Assembly: GCA_963814905.1 (NCBI GenBank)
Contig: CAWFEM010000008.1
Coordinates: forward strand, 186,001-250,000
Origin: DASWJZ01 sp963814905
Lineage (GTDB): Bacteria > Pseudomonadota > Alphaproteobacteria > Rhizobiales > Afifellaceae
Reading direction: 5' to 3'
Length of the DNA: 64,000 nucleotides
The notes under the pieces: generated by a model
Seen by the model: only the letters and a program-made list of their open reading frames with translations
Database searches by the model: none
Told to the model about the DNA's origin: nothing
Position numbers and translations under genes: made by a program
Part shown: positions 17,594-26,095 of the stretch, piece by piece
Layout: every line of letters begins with the position of its first letter
How positions within the stretch are numbered: the first letter of the stretch is position 1

Positions 17594-18924
17594 ACGACGA
17601 CCCGATCTTCCGGCCGCTGCGCTTCAAGAGCGGGCTCAGGGTGAAGAACCGCATCTTCCGCTCGTCGATCTCCGGGCAGTTCGACAACGAGGACGGCTCC
17701 GGCACGCAGACCCGCATCAACTGGGAGGCGCGCTTCGCGCGCGGCGGGGTGGGCGCCATCATCTCCTCCTACGTGCCGGTAATGATGCGCGGCCGCATCC
17801 TTCCCTTCTACGCCACCATCCATCGCGACGAGCACATTCCGTTCTGGCGGACGGTCGGCGAGCAGGCGCGCAAGTTCGAATGCCGCTTCATCATGCAGCT
17901 CAGCCATTCGGGGCGGCAGCAGGACCGGCCCGGCGTGTCCAACCGCTGGCGCAAGGCGCTCTCCTCCACCTCGCGCACAGAATCGCTGCACGGCTTTCCC
18001 TGCCAGGCGATGACGCGCTGGCAGATCGACGACGTGATCGACGCCTTCGGCCACGGCGCGCGGCGCGCCCAGGAGGCGGGGCTCGACGGCGTCGAACTGC
18101 ACGCCGCGAACGGCTACCTCTTCACGCAGTTCTTGAGCTCCGGCATCAACGACCGCACCGACGAATATGGCGGCTCGCTTTTTAATCGCGCCCGCTTCCT
18201 GCTCGACGTGATCGCCAGGGTCCGAGACTTCGTCGGCCCGGGCTTCCACCTCCAGGTGAAGCTCTCGGCGATCGACCAGAACGACGTCATCCCCTGGGAG
18301 CCGAAAGGCGACGGGCTGGCGGAGACGGTGCAGGTGGCGAAGTGGGTGGAAGCGGCCGGCGCCCACGCGATCCACGTCTCCACCGGCAGTCTCTTCCCGC
18401 ATCCGCTCAATCCGCCCGGCGGCTTCTCCTTCAACTCGATCGCCGCGACCTACGACGCCATGATCTCGTCGGGCACGCGCACGATGCGCAACTACCTGCT
18501 CTTCCGCTACCACCTGCTGCGCCCGATCTTCGCGTTCGTCTGGGAGCGCAAGAAGAAGCTCAATCCGCCTGAGGGTGTCGGCCTCGACGAGGCGCGCGCC
18601 ATCAAGCAGGCGGTCTCCATTCCCGTGATCTCGACCGGCGGCTACCAGGACGCGCGGCTGATCCGTTTGGGGATCGAGGAAGGGTCGTTCGACGCGGTTG
18701 CGATCGCGCGGCCGCTCATCGCCAATCCCGACCTCGTGCGCTGGTTCGAGAAGGGCTACGATCTGCCGGAGCGGCCCTGCACCTATTGCAACAAGTGCCT
18801 CTTGAATGCGCCGAAGAATCCGCTCGGCTGCTACGAGCTGCCGCGCTTCGACGGCGACGTGGAGAGGATGCTCGCCGAGATCCTCTCCATCTACGACACC
18901 GCCCCGAACTACCGGGTCACTTAG
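17590..18924 (+). CDS. NADH:flavin oxidoreductase, Old Yellow Enzyme family
   Basis: A 444-residue FMN-dependent oxidoreductase with a TIM barrel. The active-site stretch ELHAANGYLFTQFLSS and the following NDRTDEYGGSLFNRARF are diagnostic for OYE and 2,4-dienoyl-CoA reductase-like enzymes. QLSHSGRQ supplies the usual HxGRQ segment. Near the C-terminus CTYCNKC followed by a further Cys (PLGCYEL) resembles an iron-sulfur cluster site of the dienoyl-CoA reductase branch, although the separate FAD/NADPH domain of that branch is absent. Such enzymes reduce activated C=C bonds. The GTG start overlaps the previous stop by four bases. Confidence 0.87.
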   Translation: MNDDPIFRPLRFKSGLRVKNRIFRSSISGQFDNEDGSGTQTRINWEARFARGGVGAIISSYVPVMMRGRILPFYATIHRDEHIPFWRTVGEQARKFECRFIMQLSHSGRQQDRPGVSNRWRKALSSTSRTESLHGFPCQAMTRWQIDDVIDAFGHGARRAQEAGLDGVELHAANGYLFTQFLSSGINDRTDEYGGSLFNRARFLLDVIARVRDFVGPGFHLQVKLSAIDQNDVIPWEPKGDGLAETVQVAKWVEAAGAHAIHVSTGSLFPHPLNPPGGFSFNSIAATYDAMISSGTRTMRNYLLFRYHLLRPIFAFVWERKKKLNPPEGVGLDEARAIKQAVSIPVISTGGYQDARLIRLGIEEGSFDAVAIARPLIANPDLVRWFEKGYDLPERPCTYCNKCLLNAPKNPLGCYELPRFDGDVERMLAEILSIYDTAPNYRVT

Positions 18925-18940
18925 GGAACGGAGCGAAGCT

Positions 18941-20494
18941 ATGCTAAGTCCCGATCCCCCGGTCACGCTCGTTCAAGAGGTGGGCGACCGCGCTCGGCGC
19001 AGACGCTTCTGGACTCTCGGGCCGATCCTGCTGGTCCTCGTCATCCTCGCGATCGTCGCCATCGCCAATATCTGGCGCCTCTACACCAACGAGCCGGTTC
19101 GCTACGCCAATATCGGCGACCACTTCAAATACGGCTCGATCGGCAGCGAGCCGGAGAGCGGGCTTCCCTATTGGATGTGGCGCGCGCTGCCGATCATGTT
19201 CGAGAACGAGCTCGGGCCGGACGGGCTCTCCGTCTTCGGGTTCCTCTACGAGGCGGGGCGCGATCTGCCGATCGGCGTCTCCCGGCGGAACTATCGCGGC
19301 GTGGAGCTCGCCTGGCTGAATTGCGCCGTCTGCCACACCGGCACCTATACCGGGCTCGACGGCGAGCGCCGCATCGTCCTCGGCATGCCCTCCAACAACC
19401 TCGATTTCGAGGCCTTCGTGCGCTTCCTCTTCAAGGCGGTTCAAGACAAGCGCCTGACGCCAGCCTCCGTCATGGACGGCATGAAGAAGGCCGGCGCGCA
19501 TTTCGGGCCCGTCGACTGGGCGCTCTATCGTTTCTACGTCATCCCCCGCGTCCTGAACGGCCTGAAGCGCACGGCGGCGGGCCTTGGACCGATCATGAAG
19601 GAGCAGGTCGTCTGGGGCCCCGGCCGGGTCGACACCTTCAATCCCTACAAGGTGATCCAGTTCGACATGCGGCTCAAGGATCTCGACCCGCATGAGCGGC
19701 ACGGCGTCTCCGATCTGCCCTCGATCTTCGAGCAACGCCCGCGCGGCGAGCAGGACATGGACCTGCACTGGGACGGCAACAACGATTCATTGCAGGAGCG
19801 CAACCTCTCCGCTGCGATCGGCGCCGGCGTGACGGAGCGGACTGTCGATCACGTTGCGATCCAGCGCGTCGCCGAGTGGCTGCTCGATCTGCGCCCGCCA
19901 CCCTCGCCCTATCGGGTCGACCCGGTGAAGGCGGCGGCGGGGCGCGGCACCTATATGCGCCTCTGCGCCGACTGCCACGGCTATCAGGGTGCGGACGGCT
20001 ACGTCTTCTCCGGCAACAGGATCGGCCGCGTCACGCCGATCGAAGAGATCGGTACCGATCGCGGGAGGCTCGATTCCTACACCGAGAAGCTGCGCGACCT
20101 GCAGCTTGCGACCTTCTTCAAGGACGACCCGGTCTACGACTTCACGCATTTCAAGAAGACCGACGGCTACGCCAACCAGCCGCTCGACGGGCTATGGCTG
20201 CGCGCGCCCTATCTCCACAATGGCTCCGTGCCGACGCTCCGCGACCTTCTCAATCCACCCGAAGAGCGCCCCGTCGCGTTTGAGCGCGGCGGCGACACGC
20301 TCGATCCGGAGGACGGCGGCTTCCAGGCGCCGGTCTGCGATCCGGAGGTCTATTACGGCATCCACTATTGCTTCGACACGCGCCAGAACAACGGCGGGCC
20401 GGATCGCGGCAACCGCAATATCGGCCATCTCTACGGCACCGATCTCGCCGCCGACGAGAAGGAAGCGCTGCTTGAATATCTGAAGACGTTCTAG
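18941..20494 (+). CDS. Membrane-anchored di-haem cytochrome c (peroxidase/RoxA-like)
   Basis: A 517-residue protein with one N-terminal membrane anchor (about 23-45, after a basic RARRRR stretch), placing the rest in the periplasm. Two CxxCH haem c sites are present: C128-AV-C131-H132 and C342-AD-C345-H346. The region GSIGSEPESGLPYWMWRALP and the later PYLHNGSVPTLRDLL are typical of large di-haem cytochromes related to cytochrome c peroxidase and RoxA-type rubber oxygenases. It could supply or accept electrons for the oxygenase, or act as an oxygenase itself. The ATG at 18941 is chosen because it follows the OYE stop by 16 bases with GGGAACGGAG upstream. Confidence 0.87.
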   Translation: MLSPDPPVTLVQEVGDRARRRRFWTLGPILLVLVILAIVAIANIWRLYTNEPVRYANIGDHFKYGSIGSEPESGLPYWMWRALPIMFENELGPDGLSVFGFLYEAGRDLPIGVSRRNYRGVELAWLNCAVCHTGTYTGLDGERRIVLGMPSNNLDFEAFVRFLFKAVQDKRLTPASVMDGMKKAGAHFGPVDWALYRFYVIPRVLNGLKRTAAGLGPIMKEQVVWGPGRVDTFNPYKVIQFDMRLKDLDPHERHGVSDLPSIFEQRPRGEQDMDLHWDGNNDSLQERNLSAAIGAGVTERTVDHVAIQRVAEWLLDLRPPPSPYRVDPVKAAAGRGTYMRLCADCHGYQGADGYVFSGNRIGRVTPIEEIGTDRGRLDSYTEKLRDLQLATFFKDDPVYDFTHFKKTDGYANQPLDGLWLRAPYLHNGSVPTLRDLLNPPEERPVAFERGGDTLDPEDGGFQAPVCDPEVYYGIHYCFDTRQNNGGPDRGNRNIGHLYGTDLAADEKEALLEYLKTF

Positions 20495-20495
20495 A

Positions 20496-20540
20496 GCATG
20501 ATCCCGAAAAGTCGGCATCGGCTTTCGGACAAGATCATGC
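20496..20540. repeat. Short palindromic intergenic repeat, family 2, copy A
   Basis: An imperfect palindrome beginning GCATGATCCCGAAAAGT and ending AAGATCATGC. A related copy is at 55878-55921. The element starts two bases after the cytochrome stop codon, so it may act as a transcript-end hairpin. Palindromes beginning and ending this way are common in intergenic regions of Hyphomicrobiales genomes. Confidence 0.7.
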
Positions 20541-20569
20541 GTCCGCACTGAGTGAGGGGAGCGACGGCG

Positions 20570-20983
20570 ATGCGCACCACGCAGAACGTTTACGAGAAAT
20601 GGCTCGGTCGCGTGATCCTGATCGGCGTCGCCGTCAACATCGTGAACGGCATCATCCTGATCTTCTTCCCGAGCTGGTATTTCGACCTGCTCGGTTTTCC
20701 GCCCGAGCAGGAGCCGCAGGTCTGGGTGCGCCATACCGGCAACATCCTGATCACGATCGGGCTGACCTACGTGCAGGCGGGTCTGAACCCGCTCCGCAAT
20801 CCGCTGCTTCTCGCCGCCGCGCTCTTTGCCCGTTTCCTCGGCGTCGTCTTCTTCACCGTGATCATGATCTGGCTCGGCACGCTCGCCTATTGGCCGATCC
20901 TGATGGTCGACGGTTTCTTCTTCCTGTTGCCGCTCTGGCTTTTCATCAAGGCCTTCCGCGCCGACCTCGATACGAAGCCCTGA
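20570..20983 (+). CDS. Small four-helix membrane protein
   Basis: A 137-residue protein with four predicted membrane segments (about residues 13-35, 53-75, 80-103 and 108-130). No family is recognised with confidence; the pattern resembles small DoxX-like or DUF4345-like membrane proteins. GGGGAG precedes the ATG at 20570; a GTG at 20552 is a poorer alternative. It follows the di-haem cytochrome in the same direction and may belong to the same unit, perhaps as a membrane partner of the cytochrome. The repeat at 20496-20540 separates the two. Confidence 0.7.
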   Translation: MRTTQNVYEKWLGRVILIGVAVNIVNGIILIFFPSWYFDLLGFPPEQEPQVWVRHTGNILITIGLTYVQAGLNPLRNPLLLAAALFARFLGVVFFTVIMIWLGTLAYWPILMVDGFFFLLPLWLFIKAFRADLDTKP

Positions 20984-20989
20984 GCGCCC

Positions 20990-22186
20990 ATGCCGTGGCT
21001 GGAAAGCCCCAATCTCCTTCGCCACAGGGGAGGCCACGAGGACGGCCGTGTCACCTTCGTCGAGCTGTTCTTCGATCTCGTCTTCGTCTTCGCCGTCACG
21101 CAACTCTCGCACGGCCTTCTCCACGATCCGACGCCGGCCGGCCTTCTCCACACCGGGCTTCTTCTCCTCGCCGTCTGGTGGGCGTGGATCGACACCTCAT
21201 GGGTAACGAACTGGCTCGATCCGCAAAAGGCGCCGGTGCGTCTCATGCTCTTCGCGCTGATGCTGATCGGGCTGGTGCTCTCCGCCTCGATCCCCGAGGC
21301 GTTCCACGAGAAGGGCCTCATCTTTGCCGTGGCTTATGCGGCGATACAGCTCGGGCGCTCGCTCTTCATGGTGTGGGCGCTCAAGAACCACAGCGCCCGC
21401 AACTACCGCAATTTCCAGCGCATCGCCGCGTGGCATGTCCTGATCGCGCTCGTTTGGATCGCCGGCGGCCTCGCCCATGACGAAATGCGCCTTGCGCTCT
21501 GGATCGTGGCGCTCGTCGTGGAGAATATCGGCCCGGCGGTCGGCTTCTTCGTGCCCGGCCTTGGACGCTCCACGACCGCGGACTGGGATATCGCCGGCGC
21601 GCACATGGCGGAGCGCTGCGGGCTTTTTATCATCATCGCGCTCGGCGAATTTGTCCTCGTCACCGGCGCGACTTTCGCCGAGCTGGAATGGGAGGCTGCC
21701 ACGCTTGCCGCCTTCGCCTCCGCCTTCGTCGGCTCCGTGGCGATGTGGTGGATCTATTTCAACATCGGCGCGGAGAAGGCGAGCCACCACATTGCCCAAA
21801 GCGCCGATCCCGGGCGGCTCGGCCGCCTCGCCTACACCTACATCCACATCGTGATCGTCGCCGGCATCATCGTCGTCGCCGTCGGCGACGAACTGGTGCT
21901 CGCGCATCCGTCAGGGCATGCAAACGCCGCTACGATTGCCGCGGTCGTCGGTGGCCCGGGTCTCTATCTCCTCGGCAATTTCCTCTTCAAGGGAACGGTC
22001 GCAGCGCACCGGCCGCTGTCGCATCTGATCGGCCTGATGCTCTATGTCTTGCTTCTACCGCTTGCGAGCCACCTCTCGCCGCTCTTCCTGGGCGCGGTGT
22101 CATCAGGCGTCCTTATCATCGTGGCGATCTGGGAGACGGTCTCGCTGCGATCGTATCGGGCAGCGTTGGATCGTTCCGCCGGCTAG
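20990..22186 (+). CDS. ltrA: Low-temperature-requirement A (LtrA) family membrane protein
   Basis: A 398-residue protein with about ten to twelve membrane segments. The N-terminus carries the family hallmark RVTFVELFFDLVFVFAVTQLSH, which is how LtrA proteins begin. The family is named for a Listeria cold-growth gene; its biochemical role is not known. It begins six bases after the previous stop, so it may be co-transcribed with the small membrane protein and the cytochrome. Its TAG stop shares the palindrome CTAG with the stop of the convergent regulator gene. Confidence 0.85.
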   Translation: MPWLESPNLLRHRGGHEDGRVTFVELFFDLVFVFAVTQLSHGLLHDPTPAGLLHTGLLLLAVWWAWIDTSWVTNWLDPQKAPVRLMLFALMLIGLVLSASIPEAFHEKGLIFAVAYAAIQLGRSLFMVWALKNHSARNYRNFQRIAAWHVLIALVWIAGGLAHDEMRLALWIVALVVENIGPAVGFFVPGLGRSTTADWDIAGAHMAERCGLFIIIALGEFVLVTGATFAELEWEAATLAAFASAFVGSVAMWWIYFNIGAEKASHHIAQSADPGRLGRLAYTYIHIVIVAGIIVVAVGDELVLAHPSGHANAATIAAVVGGPGLYLLGNFLFKGTVAAHRPLSHLIGLMLYVLLLPLASHLSPLFLGAVSSGVLIIVAIWETVSLRSYRAALDRSAG

Positions 22187-23184
22187 GCCGCCGACCTCTG
22201 GATCGACCGGCCATAGCGCTCGCGATAGGCGCCTGGGGGAAGGCCGGCGTGACGCTTGAAGAGGTTGCGGAAGAAAGCCACGTCTTCGTAGCCGACCGCG
22301 AGGCCTACTTCCTGGATTGTCAGGCGATCTTCCTCAAGCATCCGCTTGGCGGCGTCGATTCTGAGCCGCTGGAGATAAGTGAGCGGCGTCTCGCCTGTTG
22401 CCGCCTTGAAGCGGCGCAGGAACGTGCGGGGCGTGAGCGCCATGTCCGCGGCCAACCGGTCGAGATCGATGTCGTCGGGAAAATGATTGTGCAGCCAGTC
22501 CTCCGCGCGACGTATCACGGCGTCTGCATGGTCGGTTCCGTGTGGAACGACGGAGAATCCTGTCTGGTACGTGCGCGGCATCTGCAGGACGAGCGACTTC
22601 GCGCAGCCGATCGCAACGTCGCGGCCGCAGAGCTTCTCAACGATGTAGAGCGAAAGATCGATGGAGGCGTAGACCCCGCCGCCGCAGAGAATGCCACGGT
22701 CCTCAGTGACGAGGAACTGCGGCTGCCAATCGACGTTCGGATAGCGCTCCCGATATTGATCCGCGACAGCCCAATGCGTGGTCGCGCGCCGCCCTTCGAG
22801 CAAGCCCGCCTCTGCCAGGATCGCGACACCGGTGCACACGCCGGCGATCAGTGCGCCCTTGGCGTGAATCTCTTGGAGCCACGGGATGAGCGAAGCGCTC
22901 TTCTCGATCAGGACATCGAGGTCGGTCCCTCCCGACGGGATCAAGACGAGGTCGGTGTGTTTGATTGCCGACAACGGCTTGTCGGGGATGACCTGCACGC
23001 CGGCACCGCCGACGACGGGCTGTCCGTCGACCGAGACGGTCGTGACCTTGAATCGGGGTTCCGGATCGGAGCTCACGCAAAGGTTCCACCGAGTGCCCGC
23101 GGCGTAGAACACCTCGAGCGGGGCGATTGAGGACGAAACCGAGCCGTCCGGTGAGTAGAGGATTGTAACGTCGATCATGGGCAT
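22183..23184 (-). CDS. GlxA-type transcriptional regulator (DJ-1/PfpI domain plus AraC HTH)
   Basis: A 333-residue regulator. The N-terminal half (about 1-175) is a DJ-1/PfpI-like domain with the nucleophile-elbow region AGVCTGVAILAEAGLL. The C-terminal half has two AraC-type helix-turn-helix motifs, DLDRLAADMALTPRTFLRRFKAATG and LTIQEVGLAVGYEDVAFFRNLFKRHAGLPPGAYR. Related proteins control amine, carnitine or redox-linked genes. The ATG at 23184 is used; another ATG is two codons later and no strong ribosome site decides between them. It faces the DUF4242 gene, which is its likely target. The palindrome at 23212-23224 lies between them. Confidence 0.87.
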   Translation of the reverse strand: MPMIDVTILYSPDGSVSSSIAPLEVFYAAGTRWNLCVSSDPEPRFKVTTVSVDGQPVVGGAGVQVIPDKPLSAIKHTDLVLIPSGGTDLDVLIEKSASLIPWLQEIHAKGALIAGVCTGVAILAEAGLLEGRRATTHWAVADQYRERYPNVDWQPQFLVTEDRGILCGGGVYASIDLSLYIVEKLCGRDVAIGCAKSLVLQMPRTYQTGFSVVPHGTDHADAVIRRAEDWLHNHFPDDIDLDRLAADMALTPRTFLRRFKAATGETPLTYLQRLRIDAAKRMLEEDRLTIQEVGLAVGYEDVAFFRNLFKRHAGLPPGAYRERYGRSIQRSAA

Positions 23185-23211
23185 CAACGAGCATGGCGGA
23201 AGCGCCCTCGT

Positions 23212-23224
23212 AAAATGACATTTT
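23212..23224. promoter_or_regulatory. Perfect short palindrome in the GlxA/DUF4242 divergent promoter
   Basis: AAAATG-A-CATTTT is a perfect 6+1+6 inverted repeat placed 28 bases upstream of the regulator ATG and about 73 bases upstream of the DUF4242 ATG. It is AT-rich in a GC-rich setting. It is a candidate operator or part of the divergent promoter. AraC-family proteins more often use direct repeats, so another regulator is possible. Confidence 0.35.
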
Positions 23225-23296
23225 CGACACTCGCGGGATTGGGCGAAATTCGGCTTTATGCGCGCCAGGCGGAGGTCTGAAACCGGAGAACAGACA

Positions 23297-23569
23297 ATGA
23301 AGAAATATGTGATTGAACGCAGCGTCACAGGCGTTGGCGGAAGTGACCAGAATGGGCTCAGCGGTATCGCCCACAAGTCGAACGACGCGCTCGCCAAGCT
23401 GAGCCCGCGGGTCCAGTGGCAGCAGAGTTACGTCACGGACGACAAGACCTTCTGCATCTATCTTGCGGAGGACGAAGCGGCGGTTCGCGAGCACGCTCGG
23501 CTGTCAGGCTTTCCCGCCAACATCATCACCGAAGTCAAGGCAGTGATCGATCCGGCGACCGCCACCTAG
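23297..23569 (+). CDS. DUF4242 family protein
   Basis: A 90-residue small cytosolic protein beginning MKKYVIERSVTGVG and containing VQWQQSYVTDDKTFCIYLAEDEAAVREHARLSGFP, cut here only by family: this matches the DUF4242 fold (ferredoxin-like; the Streptomyces member SCO4226 binds nickel). The function in proteobacteria is unknown. The ATG at 23297 has CCGGAG eight bases before it; an upstream ATG at 23258 would add 13 residues unlike the family. It is transcribed away from the GlxA-type regulator. Confidence 0.8.
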   Translation: MKKYVIERSVTGVGGSDQNGLSGIAHKSNDALAKLSPRVQWQQSYVTDDKTFCIYLAEDEAAVREHARLSGFPANIITEVKAVIDPATAT

Positions 23570-23605
23570 AGCGCCGGATCCTTCGATGCTCTAGCCATGC
23601 AAGCG

Positions 23606-23631
23606 GCGTTTCGGACTTCGGCCCGAAACGC
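23606..23631. terminator. Hairpin between convergent genes
   Basis: GCGTTTCGG and CCGAAACGC form a perfect nine-base stem with an eight-base loop. The flanks extend the pairing imperfectly. It lies between the DUF4242 stop (23569) and the stop of the convergent Gfo/Idh/MocA gene (23640), where a bidirectional terminator would be expected. No long T-run follows on either strand. Confidence 0.5.
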
Positions 23632-23639
23632 GGTTGCTC

Positions 23640-24779
23640 CTACCTGATCCCCTCCCATCTCCCCGTCTTGCCCGACTTCAGGATCGCGTCGCAGACCTTG
23701 GTCGTCTCCAGCGCTTCGCGGAAGGTGGGGGAGGTGGGTTTGCCCTTCTTGAGCCCCTCCAGGAAATCCGCCGCCTGGTGCACGAAGGAATGCTCGTAGC
23801 CGATGATGAGCCCCGGCACCCACCACTTGCCGAGATAGGGGTGCTCGCCGTCGGTGACGAGGATGTCGGTCCAGCCTCTGAGCCGCCCTTCCTTCGAATG
23901 GTCGAACCATTTCAAATGGTTCAGGTCGTGCAGGTCCCACATGAAGGAGCCGCGCTCGCCATTGATCTCCAGCGTGTAGAGCGCCTTGTGGCCGCGCGCG
24001 TAGCGCGTGGATTCGAACGTGCCCATCGAGCCGTTCGCGTAACGCGCAAGCACCGCCGCCGCGTCGTCGATGCCGACCTTCTCCTTCTTCCCGGTCAACG
24101 CGTTCTTGCGCTCCTTCACGAAGGTCTCCGTCATCGCCGAGACCTTCGATATCCCGCCGTTGATCCAGATCGCGGTGTCGATGCAGTGGGCGAGGAGGTC
24201 GCCGGTGACGCCGGAGCCCGCGGCTTTGACGTCGAGCCGCCAAGTGCCGGCGCCGCCCTGCGGCACGTCGGGCGAGATCGTCCAGTCCTGAAGGAAGCTC
24301 GCGCGGTAATGGAAGATCTGGCCGAGCCTGCCTTCGTCCACCACCTGCTTGATCAGCGAGACCGCGGGGATGCGGCGGTAATTGTACCAGACCGTGTTCG
24401 GCACGCCCGCCTTCTCCACCGCGCGCACCATCGGCAGCGCCTCCTTGGCGTCGCGCGCAAGCGGCTTTTCGCAGAGCACCATCTTGCCGGCCTTTGCCGC
24501 GGCGATGGCGATCTCGGCGTGCAGGTCGTTCGGCACGCAGATGTCGATCGCGTCGATGTCCTTGCGTTCCACGAGCTTCCGCCAGTCGGTCTCCACCGTC
24601 TCGTAGCCCCACATGTCGGCGAAGGCCTTGGCGTTCTTCTTGTCGCGCGCGGCGACGGCCTTCAGCACCGGCTCATAGCCCGTGTCGAAGAAATTTGAAG
24701 CCCGCCGCCAGGCGTTCGAATGCGCCCGGCCCATGAAGCCGTAGCCGACCATGCCGATGTTCAGTGCCTTCTTCGCCAT
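23640..24779 (-). CDS. Gfo/Idh/MocA family sugar dehydrogenase
   Basis: A 379-residue NAD(P)-dependent oxidoreductase acting on a sugar or cyclitol. The Rossmann motif VGYGFMGRAHS spans 11-21 and the family EKP motif (CEKPLARDAKEA) is at 104-106, followed by the alpha/beta substrate domain. The ATG at 24779 is preceded by a near-ideal GGAGGTAACG. It is the last gene of a minus-strand set with an isomerase/epimerase, a cupin and a PEP-hydrolase-like protein, all turned away from the TetR regulator and a sugar ABC transporter. The set suggests oxidation and isomerisation of the imported sugar or polyol. Confidence 0.88.
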   Translation of the reverse strand: MAKKALNIGMVGYGFMGRAHSNAWRRASNFFDTGYEPVLKAVAARDKKNAKAFADMWGYETVETDWRKLVERKDIDAIDICVPNDLHAEIAIAAAKAGKMVLCEKPLARDAKEALPMVRAVEKAGVPNTVWYNYRRIPAVSLIKQVVDEGRLGQIFHYRASFLQDWTISPDVPQGGAGTWRLDVKAAGSGVTGDLLAHCIDTAIWINGGISKVSAMTETFVKERKNALTGKKEKVGIDDAAAVLARYANGSMGTFESTRYARGHKALYTLEINGERGSFMWDLHDLNHLKWFDHSKEGRLRGWTDILVTDGEHPYLGKWWVPGLIIGYEHSFVHQAADFLEGLKKGKPTSPTFREALETTKVCDAILKSGKTGRWEGIR

Positions 24780-24815
24780 CGTTACCTCCAAAATCGGAGT
24801 CGCCGGGGCGCGTAG

Positions 24816-24958
24816 CCTCCCCCTTGAGGAGGTCGAAGTTTGCGAGGCGAAGCTGATGCAAACTTCGGGAGGGGGTTCTGCGTCGGAGCCTCAACCCCCT
24901 CCCGAAATGCGTCGTCCGCTTCGCGTCCTCCGATTTCGACCTCCCCTCAAGGGGGAGG
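24816..24958. repeat. Large nested inverted repeat between operon genes
   Basis: The outer arms begin CCTCCCCCTTGAGGAGGTCG (24816) and end CCCCTCAAGGGGGAGG (24958). Inside them a second pair, CTTCGGGAGGGGGTT and AACCCCCTCCCGAAA, also pairs. The whole spacer between the dehydrogenase and the isomerase genes can therefore fold into one long structure. Related CT-rich palindromes occur at 35766-35861 and near 53461. Confidence 0.65.
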
Positions 24959-24985
24959 TTGCGCCCTCATTCGCTCGCCTTGCTT

Positions 24986-26035
24986 CTATTCGCTCCAACC
25001 GTGCGCGTCGCGCACCTTGATCATTGCGCCGAGGATCGCGTCCCAGGTCTCCTGGCTCTCCATCACGCTGTTCGGGAACATGCATCCGTCCCAGCAGATG
25101 TGGCGCATCTTTTTCGTGAGCGCGCCCTTCTCGTCGCGCAGCCAGTAGCCGGCGTGCTTGACGACGTCGAGCTTGCCGTTCGGATCGTTGACCTGGCAGT
25201 GGCGGCCGGTCTTCTCGTGGTCGCCGGAGCCGAAGGTGGAGCCGTCGTTCTGCGCAACGTGGAAATCGTAGGTCCATGGTCTGAGCGCATCGGCGACCTT
25301 GCGGTAGGCGGCGTCGAGCGCGTCTTTGTCCTTCCAGTCGAAATCCTTGGGAAGGATGCGGTCCTTCTCCGCGTTGGCGCCGAGCACGAAGAGCATCGAA
25401 TGCGCCATGTCGGCCTGATAGCCGACAACGCCGGGCATGCCGACCATCTCAAGCAGGTTCACGTTCTCTCGCCACGAATGCATGCCGCCCCAGCAGATCT
25501 CGCCCTCCGCGACGAGGAACTCGCCGTAATCCTGCGCGACCTTGCCGGCTTCGCGGAACGTCTCGGCGATGAGCTTGGTGCCTTCCTTCGGGTTCTTGTC
25601 CCAGGCCTCGACGCTGGTGGAGGAATCGATCCTGACGCCGCCGGTCGGCCGAATGCCCAGCTCGCGCATCTGTTTTCCAATGGCGCAGGCCTTCTTGACC
25701 TGCGACACGAATGTCTTGCGCTCGTCGGGCGTGCCCATGGCCGAGCCGCCCCCCGCGCCGCCCCAGATCGGGGCCACGAACGACCCGACCTTCAGCCCAT
25801 AGCCGGCGATGTGGTCGGCCATCTTCTTCACGTCGTCCTTCGTGGAGTCGATGTCGAAATGCGGCGCTACGATGAAGAGGTCGACGCCGTCGAACTTCTC
25901 ACCGTTCGGGCCGCGCGCGTCGCGGGTCAGCTCAAGCAGCGTATCGAGCGGGATGATCGGCTCGCCGTCGCCGGAGCCCTTGCCGACGATGCCCGGCCAC
26001 ATGGCGTTGTGCAGCTTCGGATAATTGTTGGCCAT
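24986..26035 (-). CDS. Sugar phosphate isomerase/epimerase-like TIM-barrel protein
   Basis: A 349-residue protein of the xylose-isomerase-like TIM-barrel superfamily. The likely metal-site segments are LVAEGEICWGGMHSW (Glu), VVGYQADMAHSM (Asp and His) and YDFHVAQNDG (His and Asp), arranged in the order seen in AP_endonuc_2-type isomerases. Such enzymes isomerise or epimerise keto and aldo sugars, or inosose derivatives. GGAGGAAACG precedes the ATG at 26035. It lies upstream of the Gfo/Idh/MocA dehydrogenase on the same strand. The substrate cannot be assigned from sequence. Confidence 0.83.
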   Translation of the reverse strand: MANNYPKLHNAMWPGIVGKGSGDGEPIIPLDTLLELTRDARGPNGEKFDGVDLFIVAPHFDIDSTKDDVKKMADHIAGYGLKVGSFVAPIWGGAGGGSAMGTPDERKTFVSQVKKACAIGKQMRELGIRPTGGVRIDSSTSVEAWDKNPKEGTKLIAETFREAGKVAQDYGEFLVAEGEICWGGMHSWRENVNLLEMVGMPGVVGYQADMAHSMLFVLGANAEKDRILPKDFDWKDKDALDAAYRKVADALRPWTYDFHVAQNDGSTFGSGDHEKTGRHCQVNDPNGKLDVVKHAGYWLRDEKGALTKKMRHICWDGCMFPNSVMESQETWDAILGAMIKVRDAHGWSE

Positions 26036-26095
26036 CGTTTCCTCCGTGGACCGTCACCGATCGGAGACGGCTGAATTCTCTTGCCTTCATTCGAG

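Noticed and set aside
17185..18966. A 593-codon antisense open frame over the OYE gene
   Set aside because: Complementary to a gene with diagnostic OYE motifs; no ribosome site or domain.
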